A DNA stretch of 64,000 nucleotides, from NCBI GenBank assembly GCA_946479985.1, contig CAMLIF010000005.1:1-64000 (forward strand), in the 5' to 3' direction. The notes beneath the pieces are model-generated. The model saw only the letters and a list, made by a program, of their open reading frames with translations, ran no database searches and was not told where the DNA came from. Below are positions 44,662-53,554 of the stretch, piece by piece (positions within the stretch are counted from its first letter, which is position 1; each line of letters starts with the position of its first letter). This stretch comes from an uncultured Flavobacteriales bacterium. GTDB taxonomy: Bacteria > Bacteroidota > Bacteroidia > Flavobacteriales > Crocinitomicaceae. The translations under genes were made by a program, and so were the position numbers.

Positions 44662-45942
44662 CTATTTCCTCTTCGTCATCAACTCCTCAAAATCTACCAG
44701 CAACTGAAAAAGATCATTGAATTCATTGAAACTCAAATTCTCATAGGTATCTCCAACGTCGTGGTAATGTTTGTTCGGTCCCATGGTGTACATGAAGAAT
44801 GCCGGAACACCAGCCTCAGAAAAGTAATAATGATCTGAATTGGCAGCTTTGCCACGAATCTTCACCTGGGTGAGGAAATTCTGTGTTTTGTTAATATCGC
44901 TGAGCATATCAAATTCTTTCTGGAAAACGGAGCCGTTTACGATTGTTACGCCATCTTCACCGCTTCCCATAATGTCTAAATTAAATAGGAACCGAATATT
45001 TTTCAATGGAGAGAGCGGATGCTCAACGTAAAATTGACTTCCGTACAAACCTGCTTCTTCACCGGCAAACGACATAAATACCACATTCACATCGCTCGGG
45101 TGTTCTTTGAAATAACGCGCCAGTTCCAACAGCATTGCAGTTCCGCTGGCATTGTCATTTCCACCCGGGAAATAGGCCGAATCACCCATTTGTCCTAAAT
45201 GATCATAATGCGCTGAGAACACAAAACATTTCTTGGTTCTTTTCTTTGCGGGAATATAGGCTACTACATTCCGGGCAATGTGGTTTACTAATTTCGCTTC
45301 TACATCCAGTTGAATGGTAAACGAATTCCCTTCAATGCTTACTTCGCTTTTCTGAATTTGCACCAAAGGATGTTTGGCCTGTTCGCCTTCTACAGACCAG
45401 GTGAATTTATCATCTACCAGTTCAACAACCAGAAATTCGTCGTTTAATGCGGTCATTACTTTACGCATTAGTTTCAGCGTATCACCTTTAACTTCGTAGG
45501 TTTTAAATGCCAGTCCGAAATTGGTTCCCTTGTATTCGTTAAGTATCCGTGAAACGTATGATTGGAGCGAATCGCCATTCAAAATCTGATCTAATCCCAG
45601 CGTATAGCAAGTGATTTGCTTGTGGTAAGTCGGGCAATTAGGTGCAACAACAAAACCGTTTCCGGATGAAACCCAGAGATCATTTACCTGAAGAGTCACG
45701 GTGGAAGGAAAAGTGTTTACCTGGAATTGAAATGCCTGAAACGGTCTTTTTTTATAGAATTTGCAGCCTATTTCCTTGTATTCTTCTGCTAAATAAAACG
45801 CCGCAATTGAATCGCCGCCATTTACATATCCTCTGCCATGGAATTCGGGAGAGCATAGTTTTTCAACCGTTTTTTTTGCCTGTTCTACCTGTCCGAAAAC
45901 AGATGCTGATGCCAATAGAAAAACAACAAGAAACTTAAGCAT
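44662..45942 (-). CDS. secreted M28-family aminopeptidase
   Basis: A 426-residue protein with a signal peptide (MLKFLVVFLLASASVFGQ) and a C-terminal M28 domain. The two-zinc site is visible: HYDHLG (about residue 246), GGNDNASGTAMLLELAR with the bridging aspartate, GEEAGLYGSQFY with the general base, LDIMGSG and the final zinc histidine in NSDHYYFSEAGVPAFF. It should hydrolyse N-terminal residues from peptides in the periplasm or outside the cell. Its start overlaps the end of the upstream acidic-protein gene by 8 bp. Confidence 0.92.
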   Translation of the reverse strand: MLKFLVVFLLASASVFGQVEQAKKTVEKLCSPEFHGRGYVNGGDSIAAFYLAEEYKEIGCKFYKKRPFQAFQFQVNTFPSTVTLQVNDLWVSSGNGFVVAPNCPTYHKQITCYTLGLDQILNGDSLQSYVSRILNEYKGTNFGLAFKTYEVKGDTLKLMRKVMTALNDEFLVVELVDDKFTWSVEGEQAKHPLVQIQKSEVSIEGNSFTIQLDVEAKLVNHIARNVVAYIPAKKRTKKCFVFSAHYDHLGQMGDSAYFPGGNDNASGTAMLLELARYFKEHPSDVNVVFMSFAGEEAGLYGSQFYVEHPLSPLKNIRFLFNLDIMGSGEDGVTIVNGSVFQKEFDMLSDINKTQNFLTQVKIRGKAANSDHYYFSEAGVPAFFMYTMGPNKHYHDVGDTYENLSFNEFNDLFQLLVDFEELMTKRK

Positions 45943-46819
45943 ATCGACGTTCTACTTTTTGTACAAATTCAACTGCCAATTCGTTGTCTTCTCTCCAGCC
46001 ATATTGGTTGGCGAAGTCAGTTACTTTAGAACGTGCGGCATGAATTTCAGACTGATTATCCAGTAGTTCAATTGCGTCAGCATAAGCATCGGTAGATCCG
46101 CCAAACAATTCGCGGACAATCAGCATACGTTCGTTTAATCCGAAAGCACTTTTCAATGTCTCAAGGCGAACTGAAAGTAAGCGCGATTGCAGCGATCCGT
46201 CGTTAGTAAGCGCTTTTCTGATGATTGGATGCTCGTTTCCGCTGTTGACCGCCGATGGTGAAGGAACAATGGGTTCACTTTTCTCAATGATCGGAGTCTC
46301 AATAACCAATTCCGGTTCAACAGGAATATCTTCTATGGTCGTAGTTTCTCCTTCAATGAAAGTTGGTTCTTCTGCAACAGGCTCTGCGGTGTCTTCAAGG
46401 ATTGGGGTTTCTTCCTTCACAATTTCTTCTTCCGTGTCCTGTGAATCTGAAATGTCGTCCATAGAAAACAAATCAAATGACAAATCCTCAGATTCTTCAG
46501 AAACAGGTGCTGCTTCAGCCGCAAAATCTATTGTTTCTTCGGGTTCGGTATTATCTGAAGTATTCAGATCGGTGGACTGCTCACCTTGAGCTGAGTCAGA
46601 AGTATTACGGTCAGTGAGCGGCTTGTGCTGAGCCGAGCCGAAGTGAGCCGAAGCACCGTAAACTTTCGCTTCATAAGCCTTATAACGCAAAATAATTGCG
46701 CGTTCATTCAATTGCTGAGCAGCTGCCGCAAAAGCTTCCAGTTCACCCAAGCTGGCAGTTCCTTCTTTCACTTTTTGAACCAGTGCTGCTATTTCCTCAA
46801 TTAATGCCTGCATTTCCAT
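45935..46819 (-). CDS. acidic low-complexity protein containing an inserted palindromic repeat
   Basis: A 294-residue protein of unknown function. An N-terminal helix (about 1-50) and a C-terminal helical domain (about 200-294, SLQSRLLSVRLETLKSAFGLNERMLIV and QVESTDAYADAIELL-like text) flank a long Glu/Pro/Thr-rich linker. Residues 55-70 (GASAHFGSAQHKPLTD) are encoded by a short palindromic repeat, followed by a tandem NTSD motif (NTSDSAQGEQ and NTSDNTEPEE). The shorter start at 46813 is possible. Co-transcribed with the M28 peptidase. Confidence 0.7.
   Translation of the reverse strand: MEMQALIEEIAALVQKVKEGTASLGELEAFAAAAQQLNERAIILRYKAYEAKVYGASAHFGSAQHKPLTDRNTSDSAQGEQSTDLNTSDNTEPEETIDFAAEAAPVSEESEDLSFDLFSMDDISDSQDTEEEIVKEETPILEDTAEPVAEEPTFIEGETTTIEDIPVEPELVIETPIIEKSEPIVPSPSAVNSGNEHPIIRKALTNDGSLQSRLLSVRLETLKSAFGLNERMLIVRELFGGSTDAYADAIELLDNQSEIHAARSKVTDFANQYGWREDNELAVEFVQKVERRYA
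46608..46657. repeat. palindromic repeat inserted inside a coding sequence
   Basis: On the plus strand it reads GGTCAGTGAGCGGCTTGTGC then TGAGCCGAGCCGAAGTG and AGCCGAAGCACC. The TGAGCC..CGAAGTG core resembles intergenic copies at 30309-30324 and 60746-60761. Here it is translated in frame as part of the linker of the acidic protein. Confidence 0.65.
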
Positions 46820-46992
46820 AACTTTCCTTTTCTAACGGTATTTTTCAACAAATCGTGCTTTTTGTAAACTTTAAACAAAGAGAACGCTGCTTTTCTTCTA
46901 TTTTGCACCCGAAAATTAGACAATAGAACTCTTGCTTTTGTGCCAAAAACGAATAGTTGTTTAGGTGCAATTGTTGAAAACCAATAGAATTT

Positions 46993-47568
46993 ATGTTTTT
47001 AGAGCAATTTCCTTCAGAGGGCAAACCACACGGATGGTTGGAAGTTATTTGTGGATCTATGTTCTCCGGGAAAACAGAAGAACTTATTCGCCGATTAAAA
47101 CGAGTAGAGTTTGCTCAGCAAAAATTATTGCTTTTCAAGCCGCATATCGACAATCGCTACTCGGAAGAAAATGTGGTGAGCCATGAAGGTTCTTCGTTCC
47201 AGGCAATCCCGGTTGCTGATTCGTCGGAAATCCTTAAATATTGGAAGAAGGAGCGCATTGTTGCCATTGATGAAGCCCAGTTTTTTGACAGCGGTATAGT
47301 TGCAGTTTGCAATGAATTGACGAAGGAAGGTGTACGTGTGATTGTAGCCGGTCTGGATATGGATTATTTAGGAAATCCTTTTGGACCCATGCCGCAGCTT
47401 TTATGTATTGCAGAATATATCACAAAAGTGCATGCAATCTGCGTTTCTTGTGGTAACTTAGCTCAGTTTTCGCACCGTAAAATAGCCGAAAGTTCACAGG
47501 TTTTGGTTGGAGCGGTTGAAGCGTATGAACCATTATGTAGATCTTGTTATAACAAAATTGCACATTGA
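46993..47568 (+). CDS. tdk: thymidine kinase
   Basis: A 191-residue type II thymidine kinase that salvages thymidine. P-loop GSMFSGKT at residues 21-28, Walker B-like IDEAQFF, the lasso-domain AGLDMDYLGNPFGPMP and C-terminal zinc cysteines (CVSCGN and CRSCYN) are present. The stop overlaps the TTG start of the MurF-Alr gene by 4 bp (TTGA). Confidence 0.95.
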   Translation: MFLEQFPSEGKPHGWLEVICGSMFSGKTEELIRRLKRVEFAQQKLLLFKPHIDNRYSEENVVSHEGSSFQAIPVADSSEILKYWKKERIVAIDEAQFFDSGIVAVCNELTKEGVRVIVAGLDMDYLGNPFGPMPQLLCIAEYITKVHAICVSCGNLAQFSHRKIAESSQVLVGAVEAYEPLCRSCYNKIAH

Positions 47569-49838
47569 AATTAGCTTATTCCGTAGACACTTGTAGTTCT
47601 TGTTTTCAAACGCAGCCTGCTGGATTGAAAGAAGGAATTATTACTCATGTAGTGTATGATTCCCGTAAAATACAACACGCAGAAGGCGCGCTTTTTTTTG
47701 CATTGAAAGGATCGTTTCGTGATGGAATGTCTTTCATCGAAGATGCATACCAAAAAGGAATTCGCAAATTCGTTGTTCCGGAAAACTGTTCCTTTCAATT
47801 TGTTGCTGATTGCACTGTATGGAAAGTTTCAGATCCACTGAAAAGTATGCAGGAACTTGCGCATTTCCATCGCAAACAATTTACAGGGAAAGTAATTGCA
47901 GTTAGCGGAAGCGTTGGTAAAACTACTTTCAAAGAATGGTTGTTTCATTGTTTGCAGGGAAAACTAAATGTGGTTCGAAGCCCGAAAAGTTTCAATTCGC
48001 AGCTGGGTGTTGCACTTTCGCTTTTGGAGTTAAATGAATATGCAGAGATAGCTATCATTGAGGCCGGAATATCACAACCCGGAGAAATGGCTCAACTGGC
48101 AAATATCATTGCGCCGGATTGGGGAGTACTTACTGCAATTGGAACGGCCCATTCGGAGAATTTTGAGGATAAAAACCAGCTTTTGAATGAAAAGTGGAAG
48201 TTGTTCGAATCGTGTGAAACTATTTTTGTTCCTTCAAACATCGATATCCCGGCTGATGCCCGGAACGTTGTTCGCTGTGAACCATTTCATTCTTTGCAAT
48301 TTCCTTCCGGATATGATGGGGTGCTCGGAACATTGAAAACAATACTTTCCCATTTGGATATGGGTGAGAATTTCGAAAGTATCGTTCATTCGTTGCCGCG
48401 TTTGGCGCTGCGTATGGAGATCTTTGACGGAATTAACAACAATATTATTATCAACGACACTTATAATCTTGACAAAGATGCTTTAACGGAAGCTCTGCAT
48501 GTTCAACAGAACCTGAATCCGGATAAAAAAAAGGTTGTTGTTTTAGGACTTGCAGAGCATTCGGATGAATTGAAGCAGGAACTGAAACAATTGGTTGGAT
48601 CATTTTCAGTTGACAAATTGTATTTGATTGAAGAAGACGAAGTTATTCCGTGGAATGAGATTTCAAATGCAGTTGTCTTAATCAAGGCGCATCGTAAACG
48701 TCATTTCGAGCAGGAAGTGGCGAAAGGAAAAGCCTTGAAGCATTTGACTTATGTGGAAGTGAATTTAAGTGCGGTAAAACACAACCTGGAAGTTTACAAA
48801 ACACGCTTGCCAAATTCAGTCAAACTGCTTTCTATGGTGAAGGCCGATGCGTATGGAACCGGTGCTGTGAAAGTGGCTCAGTTTCTGGAAAGAAATGGGG
48901 TCGATTATTTAGGAGTTGCGTTCGCTGATGAAGGAGTCACACTCCGGAAAAATGGCGTTCAATTGCCAATTGTGGTAATGAATCCGGATACAGATAATAT
49001 TGAGCAATATGTGAAATATGAACTTGAACCGGCGCTTTATTCGTTCGAACAGCTTGATCAGTTTGTTTCAGGATTGATTTTATTGGAAGTAGAGCATTTT
49101 CCGGTTCATATTAAGTTTGATACCGGAATGCATCGACTTGGGTTTCAGCCCTCGGATATGACAAAAGTACTGTCAATTGTGAAAGCCCAGCCGGAATTAC
49201 GGGTTCAGGGAATTTATTCTCATCTGGCCGATGCTGACAATCCCGATAACAGTGATTTCACGAAATCGCAGCTGGATCAGTTCGATGAAGTAGTTTCGTT
49301 TTTTAGAAGCAATTTGGTTGATCCGTTCATAGCGCATGTGTTGAATTCGGAAGGCGCGTTACGTTATCCGGCGAAAGCAGCAGATATGGTGCGGATTGGA
49401 ATTTCCATGTATGGTTATACGGAGAATAAAGACTTGAGACGAAAATTACTTCCAGCGGTTCAGTGGTATAGCAAAGTTTCACAGGTGAAAACTGTTCCTT
49501 CCGGCGATAGTATTGGTTATGGCAGAAGTTTCAAAGCCAGGAATGAAATTCGAATTGCAATTATTCCTGTCGGTTATGCAGATGGATTCCGAAGAAGTTT
49601 AAGTAATGGCTGCGGTGCGGTTTTCATCAAAAATCAAAAATGTCAGGTCGTTGGCCGTGTTTGCATGGACATGATTATGGTTGCTATCAGTGATCTGGAT
49701 GTTTCATTCGGCGATCCGGTAGAAATTATTGGCCCGAACCAGACAATGGCAGATTTTGCGGAGGATATGGATACTATTCCGTATGAAGTGCTTACCGGTC
49801 TTTCGAAACGCATGCAGCGAGTTTATATAGAAGATTAA
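47565..49838 (+). CDS. murF-alr: MurF-alanine racemase fusion (shortened MurF half)
   Basis: A 757-residue bifunctional enzyme. The N-terminal part (about 1-385) is MurF-like: ATP loop GSVGKTTFKEWL (about 118-129), SFNSQLGVALSL and NDTYNLDKDAL. The C-terminal part (about 390-757) is alanine racemase with the PLP lysine K426 in SMVKADAYGTG, and GRVCMDMIMVAISD near the end. It joins D-alanine production to D-Ala-D-Ala addition in peptidoglycan synthesis. The MurF half looks roughly 60 residues shorter than usual in the central region between EKWKLFESCETIFV and RMEIFDG. The TTG start overlaps the tdk stop; no ATG lies nearby. Confidence 0.93.
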   Translation: MKLAYSVDTCSSCFQTQPAGLKEGIITHVVYDSRKIQHAEGALFFALKGSFRDGMSFIEDAYQKGIRKFVVPENCSFQFVADCTVWKVSDPLKSMQELAHFHRKQFTGKVIAVSGSVGKTTFKEWLFHCLQGKLNVVRSPKSFNSQLGVALSLLELNEYAEIAIIEAGISQPGEMAQLANIIAPDWGVLTAIGTAHSENFEDKNQLLNEKWKLFESCETIFVPSNIDIPADARNVVRCEPFHSLQFPSGYDGVLGTLKTILSHLDMGENFESIVHSLPRLALRMEIFDGINNNIIINDTYNLDKDALTEALHVQQNLNPDKKKVVVLGLAEHSDELKQELKQLVGSFSVDKLYLIEEDEVIPWNEISNAVVLIKAHRKRHFEQEVAKGKALKHLTYVEVNLSAVKHNLEVYKTRLPNSVKLLSMVKADAYGTGAVKVAQFLERNGVDYLGVAFADEGVTLRKNGVQLPIVVMNPDTDNIEQYVKYELEPALYSFEQLDQFVSGLILLEVEHFPVHIKFDTGMHRLGFQPSDMTKVLSIVKAQPELRVQGIYSHLADADNPDNSDFTKSQLDQFDEVVSFFRSNLVDPFIAHVLNSEGALRYPAKAADMVRIGISMYGYTENKDLRRKLLPAVQWYSKVSQVKTVPSGDSIGYGRSFKARNEIRIAIIPVGYADGFRRSLSNGCGAVFIKNQKCQVVGRVCMDMIMVAISDLDVSFGDPVEIIGPNQTMADFAEDMDTIPYEVLTGLSKRMQRVYIED

Positions 49839-49849
49839 TTTATGAAATG

Positions 49850-49881
49850 TTGTAGGGTAAGCTCGCGAGCTTACCCTACAA
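49850..49881. repeat. 32-bp perfect palindrome, CGCG-centred family
   Basis: Half-site TTGTAGGGTAAGCTCG followed directly by its reverse complement. It begins 12 bp after the murF-alr stop and ends 20 bp before the MFS gene. Confidence 0.87.
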
Positions 49882-49901
49882 TTGTTTCTAAATAATAATA
49901 A

Positions 49902-51158
49902 ATGGAAAATCAAAAAAAATTTACAAAATATCAGGTAGCCATAGCCTTATTAATTGCCCTGATCCAATTTTCAGTGGTATTGGATTTCATGGTCTTGTCG
50001 CCACTGGGAACGTTTGTGATGGATGATCTGAAACTGCAGCCGGAACAATTCGGAATTGTAGTTGCTGCCTACGCCATCAGTGCGTTTGTTTCCGCGGTGT
50101 TAACAGCCGGATTTGCTGATAAGTTCGACCGAAAGAAATTGCTTATGTTTTTCTTTGCCGGATTTATACTTGGAACCTTGCTCTGTGGACTTTCAACAAA
50201 TTATTGGACCTTGCTCGGTGCGCGTGTTTTCACAGGACTTTTCGGTGGAGTAATGGGTTCTATCAGTATGGCTATTGTTACGGATGTTTTTGAAGTTTCG
50301 AAACGTGGCCGAATGATGGGTTTTATTCAGATGGGTTTTGGGGTAAGTCAAATCGTGGGAATTCCGTTCGGATTGTGGTTAACAAACAAGTTTAACTGGC
50401 ACATGCCTTTCTATGCGATCGTAATTTTTGCCACCATTGTATTTGTGTTTGCTCTTGTATTCATGAAACCAATTGATGCTCATCTGGCGATCCAGGAAAA
50501 ACGTCACCCGTTTCAACATCTCTGGGAAACATTGTCTAACAGAAGGTATCAACGCGGATTTTTGGCAACTGTTCTCCTGGCAACGGGCGGATTTATGCTG
50601 ATGCCTTTTGGAAGTGATTTCGCAGTGAAAAATCTGAAAATCAATCCGAATAGTTTGACGTTTATGTATATGATAACCGGAGTTTTTACTTTTGCTTCGA
50701 GTTTTTTAGCCGGTATACTCAGCGACAAATTAGGGAAGATGGTTCTGTTTACTTTCGGGACTTTGTTATCAATTACAATTGTGATCATTTACACCAATTT
50801 GGGCGTAACACCTATACTGTATGTGATTCTGCTCAACATTGTGCTTTTTATCGGGATCAATTCGCGGATTGTCCCGGCACAGGCCTTACTTACTTCTGTT
50901 CCGAGTCCACAAGACAGGGGAGCGTTTATGAGCTTAAACTCAGCAATCCAATACTTGTCCGGAGGAATTTCTGCATTTATCGCCGGGTTGATCGTTTATA
51001 AAGATTCTTCGGGACATATTCACAACTACCCGGTTTTAGGATATGTTGTAACAGGAACGTCTTTGATTGCATTAATTCTAATGTTCCGACTCAGTAATTT
51101 GTTGAAAAAACCGGTTGAAGAACCAAAAGTGATTTCGGAAGATTTATTGCATTCGTAA
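49902..51158 (+). CDS. major facilitator superfamily transporter
   Basis: A 418-residue protein with twelve hydrophobic helices. The loop after helix 2 reads GFADKFDRKKLLMF, the conserved MFS motif A pattern, and the corresponding second-half loop is GILSDKLGKMVLF. The central loop (residues about 190-215) is basic. It resembles the AraJ-like sugar/drug efflux group (VLDFMVLSPLGTFVMDDLKL near the N-terminus). Substrate unknown. Flanked on both sides by CGCG-type palindromes. Confidence 0.9.
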   Translation: MENQKKFTKYQVAIALLIALIQFSVVLDFMVLSPLGTFVMDDLKLQPEQFGIVVAAYAISAFVSAVLTAGFADKFDRKKLLMFFFAGFILGTLLCGLSTNYWTLLGARVFTGLFGGVMGSISMAIVTDVFEVSKRGRMMGFIQMGFGVSQIVGIPFGLWLTNKFNWHMPFYAIVIFATIVFVFALVFMKPIDAHLAIQEKRHPFQHLWETLSNRRYQRGFLATVLLATGGFMLMPFGSDFAVKNLKINPNSLTFMYMITGVFTFASSFLAGILSDKLGKMVLFTFGTLLSITIVIIYTNLGVTPILYVILLNIVLFIGINSRIVPAQALLTSVPSPQDRGAFMSLNSAIQYLSGGISAFIAGLIVYKDSSGHIHNYPVLGYVVTGTSLIALILMFRLSNLLKKPVEEPKVISEDLLHS

Positions 51159-51184
51159 AAACGGTATATGAAAATTTGAATTTA

Positions 51185-51212
51185 GTAGTGGATGGTCGCG
51201 ACCATCCACTAC
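51185..51212. repeat. 28-bp perfect palindrome, CGCG-centred family
   Basis: Half-site GTAGTGGATGGTCG followed directly by its reverse complement, between the convergent MFS and outer-membrane-like genes. It could serve as a bidirectional terminator. Confidence 0.85.
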
Positions 51213-51231
51213 ATATTTTTCATTGTGATAG

Positions 51232-51771
51232 TTATTTCTTCTTCCGGTCCCGGTCAAATTTCCGTTCATTTATAAAAACCCATCGCAACGATGCGTAAAA
51301 GGTATTTCCAACAACAAAATCGGATCTTTGCTGTATGTTCACTCCCAGTTGAAAATGACCCTGCATGAACTTGTAACCAACATTCGGTGCAATTCCAAAC
51401 TGATGATGTCCGTCAAAATCGGTATGCCAGGCAAGTCGGCCACCATAAGTCAAATTTAGCCTTCCTGCTTTGTACCAATAGCCGATCTGGCTCCCCATTT
51501 GTTTTTGAGTAAAGTTGTAATCGAATTGCACATTTACGGCATTGGTGTGTGGTTTTGCTAATTTGATCTGCTGCCACTGGCGCTCAACTCCAAAATTTGC
51601 ATTGAAATACTTTCCCTGTTCCACCCCAAGGAACGGCCCGGTTTTGATTAGTTTCAAGTCGCTTTCCGGCATCTTTAATTTTCTGTCAAAGATTTGCCCG
51701 AATGCGTTTGGGGAAAGAAAAAGAACCATTACCAGGTAGAAAGGAGCTTTATTTTTTGTCAGCATACTCAT
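51232..51771 (-). CDS. small outer-membrane beta-barrel-like protein
   Basis: A protein of about 179 residues with a signal peptide (TKNKAPFYLVMVLFLSPNAFGQ, shown from its fourth residue region) and alternating beta-strand-like sequence rich in aromatics (GYWYKAGRLNLTYGGRLAWHTD, FGIAPNVGYKFMQGHFQLGVN). This resembles small outer-membrane barrels, but no family is recognised. I prefer the start at 51771 (or 51765), which overlaps the end of cvpA by about 20 bp; a longer reading to 51828 would bury the signal. Confidence 0.7.
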   Translation of the reverse strand: MSMLTKNKAPFYLVMVLFLSPNAFGQIFDRKLKMPESDLKLIKTGPFLGVEQGKYFNANFGVERQWQQIKLAKPHTNAVNVQFDYNFTQKQMGSQIGYWYKAGRLNLTYGGRLAWHTDFDGHHQFGIAPNVGYKFMQGHFQLGVNIQQRSDFVVGNTFYASLRWVFINERKFDRDRKKK

Positions 51772-52390
51772 CGTGAATTCTTTTAATTTCAATTGCGTCA
51801 TTAGCGTCAACTCCCAGGCTATCGGCAATTTCTTTTGCGCGCAGAACTTCTTCTACAGACAATCCGGTGCTGTCGCTTTCAGGCTTTAACGCATTTTTTA
51901 TGAAAATGGTACTATTTCCCAATGCAGGAACTGTTGTTGTTGAAACTTTGCAAACCGGTTCATACAACAGCGACTTTTCTTTCGTCTCTTTTGGAAAGAA
52001 ACCCCCTTTTTCGTCATAGGATTCTATTAAAACCAGCATAACGCTGAGAATGTAAAGCATTTTTAATCCGGCAAAAACAATTCCTAGTACTTTATTCACG
52101 GTTGAAAGCTGAACAACCTTGATCATTTTCTCAACCACCTTTCCACCGAAATAGATCATTGCGCCAACTCCGAGAAAAGTTACTGTAAATGCAATAACCG
52201 GCAAGTATTCAGAATCCCAGCCCATACTTTTTTTCATCCATCCGGCAACAGCATCAGAGAAATGAATTCCTACGTAAATTCCAACTAACAAGGCAAGCAG
52301 GGTGAAGAGCTCAATAATGAATCCATGTTTAAAACCTTTATAGCAGGCGTAAATGAGCGGAACAATAATCAGAATATCTATAAAATTCAT
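51749..52390 (-). CDS. cvpA: CvpA family membrane protein
   Basis: A 213-residue protein with four hydrophobic helices in its first 125 residues, starting MNFIDILIIVPLIYACYKGFKHG, the typical CvpA beginning (D-x-x-I..P-x-x-x-G-x-x-x-G). The C-terminus is a soluble helical tail specific to this lineage. CvpA was named for colicin V production but is a general membrane protein of uncertain function. A -7-like box lies 4 nt before the ATG; the next gene downstream overlaps its end. Confidence 0.86.
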   Translation of the reverse strand: MNFIDILIIVPLIYACYKGFKHGFIIELFTLLALLVGIYVGIHFSDAVAGWMKKSMGWDSEYLPVIAFTVTFLGVGAMIYFGGKVVEKMIKVVQLSTVNKVLGIVFAGLKMLYILSVMLVLIESYDEKGGFFPKETKEKSLLYEPVCKVSTTTVPALGNSTIFIKNALKPESDSTGLSVEEVLRAKEIADSLGVDANDAIEIKRIHDEYADKK

Positions 52391-52394
52391 GGTG

Positions 52395-52402
52395 GAAAAT
52401 TA
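52395..52402 (-). promoter_or_regulatory. -7 box variant 4 nt before the cvpA start
   Basis: TAATTTTC on the minus strand, one mismatch to TAnnTTTG, then CACC and the ATG. Confidence 0.4.
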
Positions 52403-52490
52403 CGGAAACATCGTGCGTAGAATGGTTGACGGCTGAAAAGATGCTCACTTGTTAATGTGAACAAGGATTCCAACAATGAAAATGATAACA

Positions 52491-52526
52491 AAAAGTAGGG
52501 ACAGGTCGCGACCTGTCCCTACTTTT
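52491..52526. repeat. 36-bp perfect palindrome, CGCG-centred family
   Basis: Half-site AAAAGTAGGGACAGGTCG followed directly by its reverse complement, downstream of yebC and upstream of cvpA (both on the minus strand). Its A/T ends would let it act as a terminator for yebC. Confidence 0.88.
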
Positions 52527-52545
52527 ATTATTTCTTATGAAGAGT

Positions 52546-53256
52546 TTACCCCATATTCGTGAAGATCTGCTGAACATCATCGTCATCATCGAATTTGTCC
52601 ATCATTTTTTCAATATCTGCCAATTGAGCTTCTGTAAATTCAACCGGAGTAGTTGGGAATCGTTCCAGGTTCGATTTCAAAATTTCAATTCCTTTGTCTT
52701 CAAGTGCTTTTGCAATCGTTCCGAACGAGGTGTAATCGCCGTAAACAAAAATATGCTCATCTGTTTCTTCGATTTCCTCACAACCGGCATCTATTAGTTC
52801 CAGTTCCAATTCTTCTGCATCCAAACCATCGGTTTTTACCAATTGAAAAACAGATTTGCGGTCGAACATGAATTCCAGTGAACCGTTCGGAACCACGGAA
52901 CCACCCGCTTTGTTGAAGTAAGATTTTACGTTTGCTACCGTACGAGTCGGATTATCAGTAGCACATTCTACATAAACCAAAACTCCGTGAGGACCTTTTC
53001 CTTCGTAATCAACCTGGGAGAACGAAGCTACATCCTTTTGCGCTGCACGCTTAACCGCGGCTTCAATGTTGTCTTTCGGCATGTTCTCAGCCTTCGCATT
53101 TTGAATGGCAGTTCGCAGTTTGGCATTTGTAGCCGGATCTTGTCCACCTTCTTTTGCTGCCATCGTTATGGCTTTTCCTAGTTTCGGAAACAATTTGGAC
53201 ATTTTTCCCCAACGTTTCTCTTTTGCTGCTCTGCGGTATTCAAACGCTCTTCCCAT
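52546..53256 (-). CDS. yebC: YebC/PmpR-family protein
   Basis: A 236-residue protein with the family N-terminus [20 protein letters not shown], a [18 protein letters not shown] region and an acidic C-terminus. YebC/TACO1 proteins were described as DNA-binding regulators and more recently as translation factors for polyproline-type stretches. I chose the ATG at 53256: it gives the conserved N-terminus and a -7 box lies 17 nt upstream; the longer reading to 53328 crosses that promoter. Confidence 0.94.
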   Translation of the reverse strand: MGRAFEYRRAAKEKRWGKMSKLFPKLGKAITMAAKEGGQDPATNAKLRTAIQNAKAENMPKDNIEAAVKRAAQKDVASFSQVDYEGKGPHGVLVYVECATDNPTRTVANVKSYFNKAGGSVVPNGSLEFMFDRKSVFQLVKTDGLDAEELELELIDAGCEEIEETDEHIFVYGDYTSFGTIAKALEDKGIEILKSNLERFPTTPVEFTEAQLADIEKMMDKFDDDDDVQQIFTNMG

Positions 53257-53273
53257 GATTGTTGTTTTTTTGG

Positions 53274-53281
53274 CAAAAATA
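53274..53281 (-). promoter_or_regulatory. promoter -7 box for yebC
   Basis: TATTTTTG on the minus strand, an exact TAnnTTTG match. An inverted repeat (GTTCG.AAAGAAAA with TTTTCTTT.CGAAC, 53290-53326) covers the presumed -33 region and could be an operator. Confidence 0.55.
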
Positions 53282-53366
53282 ATCAAACTGTTCGTAAAGA
53301 AAAGTACTTGAATTTTCTTTTCGAACATAGCCTGGGGAAGTGATTTTTTTCTTGTTTTTAATTGAG

Positions 53367-53405
53367 TAGTGAATTCAGTTATCAGCTAATTAGTGAATTC
53401 GGTTA
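53367..53405. repeat. two direct repeats of a 15-bp motif
   Basis: TAGTGAATTCAGTTA at 53367-53381 and TAGTGAATTCGGTTA at 53391-53405, 24 bp apart, in the 298-bp gap between yebC and the hydrolase-like gene. The rest of that gap shows nothing recognisable apart from the promoters at each end. Confidence 0.5.
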
Positions 53406-53542
53406 CAGCCCTTGGTTTTATTGGTGTAATAACGTGTTTTTAGATTAATGGGTTACTGATCTCAATAAAATCTTTCCCTGGGAAACCAATCAAATATTTC
53501 TTTGTCACTTTCGTTTTAATTTTAACAAACGCTGAAATTCAA

Positions 53543-53550
53543 TACTTTCG
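53543..53550 (+). promoter_or_regulatory. -7 box variant 4 nt before the hydrolase-like start
   Basis: TACTTTCG, one mismatch to TAnnTTTG, then TAGC and the ATG at 53555. Confidence 0.42.
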
Positions 53551-53554
53551 TAGC

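Noticed and set aside
46221..46589. Serine-rich 122-codon frame on the plus strand
   Set aside because: It is antisense to the Glu/Pro-rich linker of the acidic protein gene; the serine richness is a mirror of Glu/Thr codons on the other strand.
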